Source: SAT2750 sp964476375
GTDB taxonomy: Bacteria; Planctomycetota; Planctomycetia; Pirellulales; Pirellulaceae
NCBI GenBank assembly: GCA_964476375.1
Contig: CAYYZW010000191.1
Span: forward strand, 1-7,084
Direction of reading: 5' to 3'
Length of the DNA stretch: 7,084 bases
The notes beneath the pieces are model-generated. The model was not told the origin of the DNA and ran no database searches. It worked only from the letters and a program-made list of their open reading frames with translations. The position numbers and the translations under genes were made by a program. The stretch's first letter is position 1. Each line of letters opens with the position of its first letter. Shown piece by piece: positions 1 through 6,890 of this stretch.

Positions 1-2
1 CC

Positions 3-68
3 GTGGAAGCCAACCGAGAATGGGTCAAACGACGCGAGGCGGCTCGACCCCTTGTTTCGCTGGCCTGA
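3..68 (+). CDS. 3' end of an unidentified upstream gene (partial)
   Basis: An open frame enters from the left edge and stops at TGA 66-68, giving about 21 residues that end in VSLA. The segment is charged and arginine/glutamate-rich, like a C-terminal helix. All three plus frames are open here (the others stop at 71-73 and 79-81), so the choice rests on composition. This frame has high GC at codon position 1 (17 of 21) and lower GC at position 2 (11 of 21), the usual coding pattern; the frame starting at base 1 has only 13 of 26 at position 1. The product cannot be identified. If real, it ends 29 nt before the ABC ATPase gene and could belong to the same transcription unit. Confidence 0.35.
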   Translation: MEANREWVKRREAARPLVSLA

Positions 69-97
69 GTTAACATGGTGAGTTCCGAAAGCTGCTG

Positions 98-889
98 ATG
101 ATCGAAGTCAACCAGTTGAGCAAGTCCTACCCGGACCTCCGTGCCGGGGAGATCCTGGCTGTGGATCGACTTAGTTTTCAGGCTCGACCGGGACAGATTT
201 TTGGCTTGCTGGGACCCAACGGGGCGGGGAAGACCACTGTCCTGAGAATCCTCAGCACGATGCTCAAACCCTCGTCCGGGACTGCCGTGATCAACGGTTT
301 TGACGTGGTCGAGCAGCCCGAGCAGGTCCGCCGGCATATCGGTTTTGTCTCGGGGAACCTGATCGGCTATGAACGGATGACGGCCCGGGAGATGGTCGAG
401 TTATTCGGCCGCCTGCACGGTCATGAGAAGGATGAGCTGGAGGCACGGATCGAGACGGTCTTCGAGTGGCTGCAGATGCAGGAGATACGGGACCGGCTGG
501 GATCCAAGATGTCGACCGGGATGAAACAGAAGGTCTCGATCGCCCGCGCGGTCGTCCATGATCCACCAGTCCTTATCTTTGACGAGGCGACCGTGGGGCT
601 GGATGTGCTGGTGGCCCGGTCCCTGCTGGAAACAATCGGGCAACTTCGTGATGACGGCAAGTGCATCATCTTCTCGACCCATCACATGCGCGAGGCGGAA
701 CGGTTGTGTGATCACATTGCCATCCTCAACCGGGGAAGTATCCTTGCCGATGGAACCCTTGCCTCGCTGCTTGACGGCCATGGTGGAGATGACCTGGAAC
801 AGGTTTTCTTTGACCTCATCTCGCGGCATGACGAGCCGGTAGACGAAACGGATGGCCTGGTTGCCGGCCCGGCAGGAGCGGGGGCATAG
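98..889 (+). CDS. ABC transporter ATP-binding protein, NatA type
   Basis: This is a 263-residue cytoplasmic ATPase expected to power the permease encoded immediately downstream. Visible motifs are the Walker A loop GPNGAGKTT (residues 39-47), a signature STGMKQK (139-145) in place of LSGGQ, Walker B VLIFDEAT (158-165, D162 and E163), the D-loop GLD (167-169) and the switch histidine in STHH (H195). The Q-loop region reads IGFVSGNLIGYERMTARE (81-98) without the usual glutamine. This and the STGM signature are typical of the NatA sodium-export/ABC-2 branch. DEAT instead of DEPT is a mild deviation. The length is normal for a single nucleotide-binding domain. ATG 98 begins the domain without an extension; only weak purine-rich sequence (GAAAG, 87-91) precedes it. 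The stop lies 3 nt before the permease start, implying co-translation. Family assignment is secure. The substrate (Na+, drug, lipid or peptide) is not determinable. Confidence 0.93.
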   Translation: MIEVNQLSKSYPDLRAGEILAVDRLSFQARPGQIFGLLGPNGAGKTTVLRILSTMLKPSSGTAVINGFDVVEQPEQVRRHIGFVSGNLIGYERMTAREMVELFGRLHGHEKDELEARIETVFEWLQMQEIRDRLGSKMSTGMKQKVSIARAVVHDPPVLIFDEATVGLDVLVARSLLETIGQLRDDGKCIIFSTHHMREAERLCDHIAILNRGSILADGTLASLLDGHGGDDLEQVFFDLISRHDEPVDETDGLVAGPAGAGA

Positions 890-892
890 CCG

Positions 893-3133
893 ATGCGCTG
901 GTCCAACATCAAGTGGATTTTTCTTCGCGAGATCCGTGATCAGCTGCGCGATCGCCGGACGATTTTCGCCATCCTCGTCCTGCCAGTCCTGATGTACCCG
1001 CTGATGGGCATGATGTTCCTGCAGATCACGCAGTTTGTCCAGGAACACCCCACCAAGATCCTCCTGACCGGTACCGATTTCCTGCCCGCGGATCCCCCGC
1101 TTCTTGAGGGAGATAATTTTTCCAGCGTTTATTCGGACCAGCAGGACCGGATCCTGCTGGAGTTAACCATCGAGCCACGGTCGAGACCCGGGGTGGAGAG
1201 TGGGACAGCGGAGACGGAGAAACTGATCCAGTCGGGGAAGTACAACCTGGTGGTGGATTTCCCGGAAGACTTTTCCCGGCAGCTGGAGCAGTTCTACAAG
1301 CAGGTGGATGTCGCCCGGAACAGTCAGGAAGATGGACCGGAGGTGGTTATCCCCTCCCCACAAATCTACGTCGATAGTACCGATGACAAGTCCGGCATTG
1401 CCCTTCGGCGAGTCCAGAAAGTCCTTCGGCAGTGGCGGGAAGAAATTATTGAGAGGGTCTTCACCGCCGGCAACATGCCGCTTGCTGCATCGAGACCATT
1501 TGAACTGGCAGAAGTGGACGTGGCCCGGGAGGAGAGTCGCCGCGTGGCCGTCTGGTCACAGCTTGTACCCTACCTGATCCTGCTCTGGTCCCTGGTGGGC
1601 GCCTTTTACCCGGCGATCGACCTCTGTGCCGGTGAAAAAGAACGGGGCACCATGGAGACGCTCCTGAGCAGTCCCGCCGGGCGTGGTGAAATCGTGGCGG
1701 GCAAGCTGCTCACGATCATGAGTTTTTCCAGTACCACGTCCCTCTTGAACCTGGCCAGTATCGGTTTTACCGGGCTCTTTATTACCACGCAGATGGCCTC
1801 TGTTTCTCCCGATGTGAGCCAGCAGTTCAGCGCGCCACCGTGGATCACCCTGCTCTGGATGCTGGTGATCCTGATCCCGGTTTCTCTTTTCTTTAGTGGC
1901 CTGACACTGGCGGTGGCCTCCTTTGCACGGAGTACAAAGGAAGGGCAGTATTACCTGGCGCCGTTGATGTTGATCAGCCTTCCGCTGCTGACCCTGACGA
2001 TGCTTCCCTCGGTGGACCTGACACTGGGGACCAGCCTGATCCCGATTACCGGGGCGATGCTGCTGCTGGAGGCTCTGCTGGAGGCAGAGTATGCGATGGC
2101 GCTCCAGTATGCACTGCCAGTGCTGGGAATGACTTTTTTCTGTTGTTTCCTCTCCATCCGCTGGGCGATTTACCAGTTCAATAGTGAATCGGTGCTGTTC
2201 CGGGACAGTGAACGCTGGAGCCTGCGGCTCTGGCTCCGGCAACTCGTCCGGCAGCGAGGAGATTACCCTGGCATGGGGGCTGCCCTCACCTGTGCCCTGG
2301 TGATCCTGGTATTGCGTTTCTTCGCTAATTTCATCGTCCCCTCATCCGAGAACTGGCAGTCCTTTTTCAGTTTCAATATCGTGGCCCAGGTGCTGACCAT
2401 CGCCCTGCCGGCGATGGCCCTGGCGGTTTTCCTCAGCCGCCGCCCCGGCCGTGCCCTGCGGCTCTCGGTACCGCCGCTCGGGATGCTGCCCCTGGTGATC
2501 CTGCTGGCAACCTGTCTGCACCCGGCAATGGTCATGCTGGGGGAATGGATTCAGCAGCTTTATCCACTCAGTCCCGCCTCCGTGCAGATGCAGGAAAAAA
2601 TAGCGGGCCTGTTTGAAGGGGCCCCACTGCTGGCGGTCTTCCTGTTCGTCGCTGTGACACCGGCGATCTGCGAGGAGCTTGCATTTCGTGGTTTTATCCA
2701 GACCTCCCTCGAGCAGCGGCTCAAGCCGATCACGGCGATCCTGCTGACCAGTTTCTTCTTTGCCGTCACCCATGGGATCCTGCAGCAGTCGCTCAACGCC
2801 TTCTTCGGTGGTATCGTGATCGGTCTGATTGCCTGGCGGACTGGCAGTCTCCTGCCCTGCATGCTCTACCACCTGACCCATAATGGTATCCTGGCATTCC
2901 TGGCGACGGCCACGGTGACCAAGGAGTCATACCAGCAGAGTGCCCTGCAGCAGTTCCTTCTGGAATCGGCAGGGGATGGAAAGACATACACTTACTCGTC
3001 GGCCGCCACCTGGATCGGGCTGGCTCTCGCCGTGGTCCTGGCAGCCGTCCTGGTACGGATGACGAGGTCCTCGAGGGAGAAACCGGCAGGCGAAGCGGAT
3101 GACTTTGAATACGTGGAGCCGAAAGCAGAGTAG
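893..3133 (+). CDS. NatB-type ABC permease fused to CPBP intramembrane protease domain
   Basis: This 746-residue membrane protein has two modules. Residues 1 to about 437 form an ABC-2/NatB permease: TM1 at about 24-44, a large extracytoplasmic domain (about 46-220), TM2 (about 221-243), the cytoplasmic family motif GEKERGTMETLLSSP (247-261), then several more hydrophobic segments. A polar linker (about 428-452) leads to a CPBP (Rce1/Abi-type) domain. Its three motifs are complete: EELAFR (E594, E595, R599), FAVTH (F623, H627) and HLTHN (H660, N664), the presumed glutamate/histidine active-site set in the membrane. A hydrophobic segment (about 710-730) and a polar tail follow. A stand-alone NatB is about half this length. 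The start is ATG 893, 3 nt after the ATPase stop, with AGGAG at 874-878 and a G-run at 881-884. It should assemble with the upstream ATPase. Whether the CPBP part cleaves a substrate, matures an exported peptide or acts structurally is unknown. No frameshift is visible at the junction, so the fusion appears genuine. Confidence 0.93.
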   Translation: MRWSNIKWIFLREIRDQLRDRRTIFAILVLPVLMYPLMGMMFLQITQFVQEHPTKILLTGTDFLPADPPLLEGDNFSSVYSDQQDRILLELTIEPRSRPGVESGTAETEKLIQSGKYNLVVDFPEDFSRQLEQFYKQVDVARNSQEDGPEVVIPSPQIYVDSTDDKSGIALRRVQKVLRQWREEIIERVFTAGNMPLAASRPFELAEVDVAREESRRVAVWSQLVPYLILLWSLVGAFYPAIDLCAGEKERGTMETLLSSPAGRGEIVAGKLLTIMSFSSTTSLLNLASIGFTGLFITTQMASVSPDVSQQFSAPPWITLLWMLVILIPVSLFFSGLTLAVASFARSTKEGQYYLAPLMLISLPLLTLTMLPSVDLTLGTSLIPITGAMLLLEALLEAEYAMALQYALPVLGMTFFCCFLSIRWAIYQFNSESVLFRDSERWSLRLWLRQLVRQRGDYPGMGAALTCALVILVLRFFANFIVPSSENWQSFFSFNIVAQVLTIALPAMALAVFLSRRPGRALRLSVPPLGMLPLVILLATCLHPAMVMLGEWIQQLYPLSPASVQMQEKIAGLFEGAPLLAVFLFVAVTPAICEELAFRGFIQTSLEQRLKPITAILLTSFFFAVTHGILQQSLNAFFGGIVIGLIAWRTGSLLPCMLYHLTHNGILAFLATATVTKESYQQSALQQFLLESAGDGKTYTYSSAATWIGLALAVVLAAVLVRMTRSSREKPAGEADDFEYVEPKAE

Positions 3134-3154
3134 GCCCTCTTTGCCGGCGGACGA

Positions 3155-4408
3155 GTGGAAACGGATCTCATGCAGCAGATACCCCATCAGAAGATCTCGG
3201 CCCGCTGGGTACTGACGATGTGTGGCGAGCTTCTGGAAAACGGGGTGGTCGAGATCCAGCAGGGCCGGATCCTTGACGTGCGATCGGCGCGGGCCGGCGA
3301 GGACCTGGTCGAGCTGGGAGACGTGGCCCTGCTGCCGGGACTGGTCAACACCCACACGCACCTTGAGTTCAGCCAGCTCCGCGAACCGATCCAGGCCCCC
3401 TCTTTCACGGACTGGATCCGTCGGCTTGTCCACTACCGGCGCCAGCAGCTGGAGACGGGAGAGCAGCGTGTTAATGCCATCTCCCAGGGGATCGCCGAGA
3501 GCCTCAGTTCGGGCGTGACGACGATCGGGGAGATCGCCACGGATTCAGGGTGCCAGCAGGCTTATGCGGACCTGCCCGCGCCAAGCATAGTGATGCGGGA
3601 AGTCATCGGCACGGCGGCTGCCGACGAGCAGGATCGGCTAGCCATGGCCGCCCAGTTCCTCGGCTCAATCCCTGCCGGGGCCACCTGGCAGGGAGCCGTC
3701 AGCCCTCATTCACCCTACACGGTCCGTCCTTCCCTTCTCGGGGAGCTGTGCCGGCTTGCCACCGAGCAGCAGCTTCCGGCGGCCATGCACCTGGCCGAAT
3801 CCCGTGAGGAAATGCAATTGTTCCAGGACCAGCAGGGGCCATTACGGGAGCTGCTGGAGGAACTGGAGGCCTGGCATGAAGATGCCTGGCCCCCTGGGTT
3901 CAGCGTGGCATCGTGCCTGGAGCATCTCTCTCGGTCTCCCCGGTCGCTCGTTATTCATGGCAATTACCTGGAGCCGGCTCACTGGCAGCTGCTGGCCGAG
4001 CAGCGTGAGCGGATGTCACTGGTCTACTGTCCCCGCACGCATCGTCATTTCGATCATCCGAACTACCGGCTTTCGGAGCGGCTGGCCAGCGGTGTGCGAG
4101 TGGTGCTGGGGACCGACTCGAGGGCCTCGACCCCGGACCTGGACCTGCTTGCCGAGATCCGTACGGCAGCCCAGGAGCATCCCGGCGTCTCTCCCGGCCA
4201 ATTGCTCATGATGGCAACCAGCGACGCCGCAGAGGCCCTGGGTCTTGCAGGAGAGGTTGGCCGGATCTCTGCTGGCCGGCGTGCCAACCTGGTGGTGGTG
4301 GCGGCGGATTTTTCCACCCGGCAGGAGGTGGAGGCAGCAATCTGCGGGCCCGGATCCTGGCTGGTCGGGGTGATGGTTGGTGGCTGCTGGTTACGGCAGC
4401 TTGCCTGA
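3155..4408 (+). CDS. Metal-dependent amidohydrolase/deaminase (MtaD/SsnA-like)
   Basis: This 417-residue cytosolic enzyme belongs to the amidohydrolase superfamily, in the subgroup of MTA/S-adenosylhomocysteine deaminases and chlorohydrolases. A short N-terminal beta-rich segment leads into LLPGLVNTHTHLEF, which carries the metal-binding HxH pair (H67, H69). Further conserved positions are H185 in SPHSPYTV (substrate contact in relatives), H212 and E215 in MHLAES (metal ligand and acid/base), H268 in VIHGNYL, and D321 in GTDSRAS (metal ligand). All expected catalytic residues are present, so it should be active. H212 to H268 is about 56 residues, longer than I recall for the characterised SAH deaminase of Thermotoga, suggesting a helical insertion. 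GTG 3155 is taken as the start; ATG 3170 is an alternative, and neither has a clear ribosome-binding site. It starts 21 nt after the permease gene and is probably co-transcribed. The substrate is unknown: an adenosine-type nucleoside, a guanine/cytosine-like base or aminodeoxyfutalosine are all possible. Confidence 0.85.
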   Translation: METDLMQQIPHQKISARWVLTMCGELLENGVVEIQQGRILDVRSARAGEDLVELGDVALLPGLVNTHTHLEFSQLREPIQAPSFTDWIRRLVHYRRQQLETGEQRVNAISQGIAESLSSGVTTIGEIATDSGCQQAYADLPAPSIVMREVIGTAAADEQDRLAMAAQFLGSIPAGATWQGAVSPHSPYTVRPSLLGELCRLATEQQLPAAMHLAESREEMQLFQDQQGPLRELLEELEAWHEDAWPPGFSVASCLEHLSRSPRSLVIHGNYLEPAHWQLLAEQRERMSLVYCPRTHRHFDHPNYRLSERLASGVRVVLGTDSRASTPDLDLLAEIRTAAQEHPGVSPGQLLMMATSDAAEALGLAGEVGRISAGRRANLVVVAADFSTRQEVEAAICGPGSWLVGVMVGGCWLRQLA

Positions 4409-4415
4409 GCCGACC

Positions 4416-5267
4416 CTAGAGGCGGCTATTGTGGATCTGGGTTTCAAGGATCGCCGTGGCTCCCAGGTTGTCCAGCTTGTCCATTGTTTCGGTCACGTCC
4501 CCGCGCTTGACCATCACCCGAACCGCGCACCAGTCGGGATCTTCAAGCGGGTTGACCGTGGGAGAATGAAAGCCGGGTGTGATCTGTTCGGCCTCGGACA
4601 GCTTGCTGCGTGCGACGTTGTATTCGAGCAGCGAGTAAGCCCGTGCTACCACGACCCCCTCCAGCCGGCGAATCACCAGGTCCGCCAGTTCCGCTTCCCG
4701 TGATGCCTGGTTCTGGATCACGACGGATTCATAACGGTCAATCTCTTCCAGGATGCGCAGCTTGTTCGCTGCCAGCGTGCTGCCGGTTTCGGTCAGGTCG
4801 ACAATCGCCTCGGCGACTCCCAGGCTGATCATGATTTCCACGGAACCATGCAGCGGGATAATCTGGGCTTCACAGCCATGATCGGCCAGGAAGTTCCGGG
4901 TGATCGTGGGAAAACTGCTTGCGATGGACGTTCCCGCCAGGTCGCTGACCTGGGTGATCGGGCTTTCCTCGGGGACACAGATCACCATCCGGCAGCGACC
5001 GATCCCCAGCGGCAGTCGGGTCAGCAGCTCAGCGCCCGACTCGGCCACCAGGTCACTCCCGGTGATTCCCAGGTCGATCGCTCCCCTGGCGCAGAGCAAC
5101 GGGATATCGTCGGTTCGCAGGAAAGTGATATCGATAGGCATGCCCTGGACACGGGCAAAAAGTGCGCGATCCTGCCGGCGGAAACTCAGGCCAGCCTGTG
5201 CAAGCAGATCGCTGGTCCGGTCGGCAAGTCGTCCCTTGCTGGGGATACCAATTCGCAGGTTTGACAT
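4416..5267 (-). CDS. hisG: ATP phosphoribosyltransferase, long form (HisG)
   Basis: This enzyme catalyses the first, committed step of histidine biosynthesis: ATP plus PRPP gives N1-(5-phosphoribosyl)-ATP and pyrophosphate. The 283-residue protein opens with LRIGIPSKGRL (4-14), the family N-terminal signature. It carries AIDLGITGSDLV (63-74) and the PRPP-binding loop EAIVDLTETGSTL (153-165). After about residue 205 an extra domain of roughly 75 residues corresponds to the HisG C-terminal regulatory domain. This is therefore the long form, which normally works as a homohexamer, is feedback-inhibited by histidine and needs no HisZ partner. The start is ATG at 5267-5265. The upstream AAGCAAGAAACA is purine-rich but lacks a real Shine-Dalgarno motif, so translation may be coupled to hisE, whose stop is 31 nt upstream. 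The TAG stop (4418-4416) lies 7 nt from the converging amidohydrolase stop. Confidence 0.97.
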   Translation of the reverse strand: MSNLRIGIPSKGRLADRTSDLLAQAGLSFRRQDRALFARVQGMPIDITFLRTDDIPLLCARGAIDLGITGSDLVAESGAELLTRLPLGIGRCRMVICVPEESPITQVSDLAGTSIASSFPTITRNFLADHGCEAQIIPLHGSVEIMISLGVAEAIVDLTETGSTLAANKLRILEEIDRYESVVIQNQASREAELADLVIRRLEGVVVARAYSLLEYNVARSKLSEAEQITPGFHSPTVNPLEDPDWCAVRVMVKRGDVTETMDKLDNLGATAILETQIHNSRL

Positions 5268-5281
5268 TGTTTCTTGCTTTC

Positions 5282-5298
5282 ACTGCCTGGGCGGCAGT
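5282..5298 (-). other. Hairpin between hisE and hisG
   Basis: On the minus strand, ACTGCC, a 5-nt loop GCCCA and GGCAGT form a perfect 6-bp stem that starts at the base right after the hisE stop codon and fills over half of the 31-nt hisE-hisG spacer. A purine-rich sequence without a U-run follows, so it is not an intrinsic terminator. It may influence mRNA stability or the hisE/hisG expression ratio. A stem of this size can also arise by chance. Confidence 0.35.
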
Positions 5299-5643
5299 TC
5301 AATCACGTGCTTCTTTTTCATCCAGTCCGGAGACGCCGAAGCGCCGGTCCAGTTCAATTTCCACCGGTGCGAGTGTCAGGTCGAAGTATCCGAGCATCAC
5401 GAGCAGGTGGTAAACCAGGTCTGCCGCTTCTGCCACCAGGTGGGTCGTCTCCGCGTCGCCATCCTGGTTGGCCAGCTGGTGGGCGGCATCCACCACCTCG
5501 GCCGCTTCTTCCAGGACCTTCGCACCGATTTTTTCCACCCCCCCCTGCATCAGCGACGTGGTGTAACTGCGTGGGGGCGGGTTCTTTTTGCGATCCTGGA
5601 TGATACCGGCAAGCCGGGCCAGGACCGATGGATCATCAGTCAC
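5299..5643 (-). CDS. hisE: Phosphoribosyl-ATP pyrophosphatase (HisE)
   Basis: HisE hydrolyses phosphoribosyl-ATP to phosphoribosyl-AMP and pyrophosphate, the second step of histidine biosynthesis and the one directly after HisG. The 114-residue protein shows the MazG-like all-alpha fold motifs of the family: SYTTSLMQGG (26-35), KIGAKVLEEAAEVV (38-51, with Mg-binding E45, E46 and E49) and EAADLVYHLLVML (72-84, with E72 and D75). It is a stand-alone HisE, not the HisIE fusion found in enterobacteria, so the cyclohydrolase HisI must be encoded elsewhere. The start codon is GTG at 5643-5641, supported by a good AAAGAGG ribosome-binding site 9 nt upstream. It is the first gene of a hisE-hisG minus-strand pair and lies divergently from miaA. 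Confidence 0.95.
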   Translation of the reverse strand: MTDDPSVLARLAGIIQDRKKNPPPRSYTTSLMQGGVEKIGAKVLEEAAEVVDAAHQLANQDGDAETTHLVAEAADLVYHLLVMLGYFDLTLAPVEIELDRRFGVSGLDEKEARD

Positions 5644-5652
5644 CGTCGATAG

Positions 5653-5659
5653 CCTCTTT
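5653..5659 (-). promoter_or_regulatory. Ribosome-binding site of hisE
   Basis: The minus strand reads AAAGAGG here, 9 nt before the GTG at 5643-5641. It is the clearest Shine-Dalgarno match in the window and decides the non-ATG start of hisE. Confidence 0.6.
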
Positions 5660-5752
5660 ACAGTCTCGTCAGGGCGTTACAACATGGAGTGAAAGCGACG
5701 TAGCAATCACGGTTTTCATCGTAGACAGGCTCCGGAAAACAGGCAATTGGCC

Positions 5753-6781
5753 ATGCGGCCTGACTCCGAGAATAGACGGTTGTCCATGACCGAAGGTTCA
5801 CATCAGACGGATTATACGGATGGTATCCCGCCGCTGGAGCCTTCCTGCTGGTTTCTGACAGGTCCTACTGCCAGTGGCAAGACGCGCGTGGGCATTGAGC
5901 TGGCCGGGATGCTCGATGCGGAAATCATCTCGCTCGACTCGATGGCCCTTTACCGGGACATGAATATTGCGACCGCCAAGCCCTCTCCGGAAGACCGTGG
6001 TCGTGTCCCCCACCACCTCCTGGACCTGGTCGATCCGACCGAGGAATTCAGTCTCTCCGAATACCTGCAGGCGGCCCATGAGGCGGCCGGCCGGATCCAG
6101 GATACCGGCCGCTCCATTCTTTTCGTCGGTGGCACGCCGCTGTACCTCAAGGGCCTGCTGCACGGCATCAGCCAGGGCCCTCCGGCGGACTGGGAGTTCC
6201 GTGAACAGGTTCGCCAGGAAGTCGAAGAGCTTGGCCAGCAGCAGGGGAACACGATGTTACACGAGCGGCTGGCCCAGGTGGACCCGCTCTCTGCCCACAA
6301 GCTCCATCCAAATGATACAAGGCGAATTATCCGGGCCCTGGAGGTCTACAAGATCACGGGCCGGCCGATCAGTCACAGCCAGGTTCATTTTGAGGGCCAG
6401 GTTGCTGCAGGTCGCCACAAGATCCTGGCGCTGGCCTGGCCGCGTCAGCGATTGCACCAGAGAATCGAGGCGCGAGTGGACCAGATGTTTGTCGATGGCC
6501 TGGAAGACGAGGTGCGGGGCCTGATCGAACGCTATGGCACGCTCAGCCGGACCGCGTCCCAGGCTGTCGGCTACCGGGAGCTGATCGCCTTTCTCCAGGA
6601 CGAGGTCTCACGGGAGGAGACGGTCGAGCAGGTCAAACGCAGGACGCGCCAGTTTGCTCGCCGCCAGGAAACCTGGTTTCGCAGCCTGGAAGATTGCCGG
6701 CAGGTCCAGCAGGCAGATGACGTGGAACCGGCCGTGATGGCCCGGCACCTTCTGGAAATGATGGGAAAAGCGCCCTCCTGA
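5753..6781 (+). CDS. miaA: tRNA dimethylallyltransferase (MiaA)
   Basis: MiaA transfers a dimethylallyl group from DMAPP to N6 of adenosine 37 in tRNAs reading codons that begin with U, giving i6A37, which stabilises codon-anticodon pairing. Numbering from ATG 5753 (342 residues), the protein has the P-loop GPTASGKT (37-44), DSMALYRDMNIATAKP (62-77, with the presumed catalytic D62), VGGTPLYLKGLL (125-136), DTRRIIRALEVYKITGRP (from 188) and TRQFARRQETWFR (298-310). All the main family blocks are intact. In the second block the common DSMQxYR and DIGTAKP forms read DSMALYR and NIATAKP. About 30 non-conserved residues precede the core, so the start is uncertain: TTG 5747, ATG 5753 (AGG at 5741-5743, 9 nt away) and ATG 5786 are all possible. 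The 5786 start would give 331 residues, closer to the 314-316 of E. coli and B. subtilis. It is divergent from hisE and upstream of aspS. Confidence 0.96.
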   Translation: MRPDSENRRLSMTEGSHQTDYTDGIPPLEPSCWFLTGPTASGKTRVGIELAGMLDAEIISLDSMALYRDMNIATAKPSPEDRGRVPHHLLDLVDPTEEFSLSEYLQAAHEAAGRIQDTGRSILFVGGTPLYLKGLLHGISQGPPADWEFREQVRQEVEELGQQQGNTMLHERLAQVDPLSAHKLHPNDTRRIIRALEVYKITGRPISHSQVHFEGQVAAGRHKILALAWPRQRLHQRIEARVDQMFVDGLEDEVRGLIERYGTLSRTASQAVGYRELIAFLQDEVSREETVEQVKRRTRQFARRQETWFRSLEDCRQVQQADDVEPAVMARHLLEMMGKAPS

Positions 6782-6890
6782 CCGAACCACCCCTGTTGCC
6801 GGTTGGCTGTCTCGCGAACCTAGCCACCCCACGAATCCCAAGGTAAAATACCGGATTACCCTGTATTTGAAAGATTGCTCTCGGGAAAGG

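Noticed and set aside
75..98. Mini-ORF starting at ATG 75 and ending at TGA 96-98, touching the ATPase start
   Set aside because: It has seven codons, no ribosome-binding site and no informative content. A leader peptide cannot be argued from this alone.
401..1048. Long minus-strand open frame opposite the ATPase and permease genes (215 codons)
   Set aside because: It lies antisense to two well-supported genes with conserved motifs, crosses their boundary, and encodes no recognisable family. It is expected in GC-rich DNA.
1556..2242. Minus-strand open frame opposite the permease (228 codons)
   Set aside because: The composition is Gln/Arg/His/Pro-rich with no hydrophobic core or motif, a typical mirror image of membrane-protein codons.
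1141..2790. Many recurrences of GATCCTG-like words along the genes
   Set aside because: They fall in frame as Ile-Leu (ATC CTG) codons in hydrophobic segments, so preferred codons explain them rather than a repeat family or uptake signal.
4900..5652. Plus-strand open frame of 250 codons across hisG and hisE
   Set aside because: It runs antisense through two genes with clear family motifs and has no recognisable domain, so it is an overlap artefact.
5657..5683. Possible miaA promoter: TTTACA (5657-5662) and TACAAC (5678-5683)
   Set aside because: The spacer is only 15 nt and the -10 matches just 4 of 6 positions. The -35 also overlaps the hisE ribosome-binding site. This is chance-level evidence.
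6844..6849. TAAAAT as a -10 element for aspS
   Set aside because: No acceptable -35 hexamer lies 16-18 nt upstream (TAGCCA is there), so a promoter cannot be supported.
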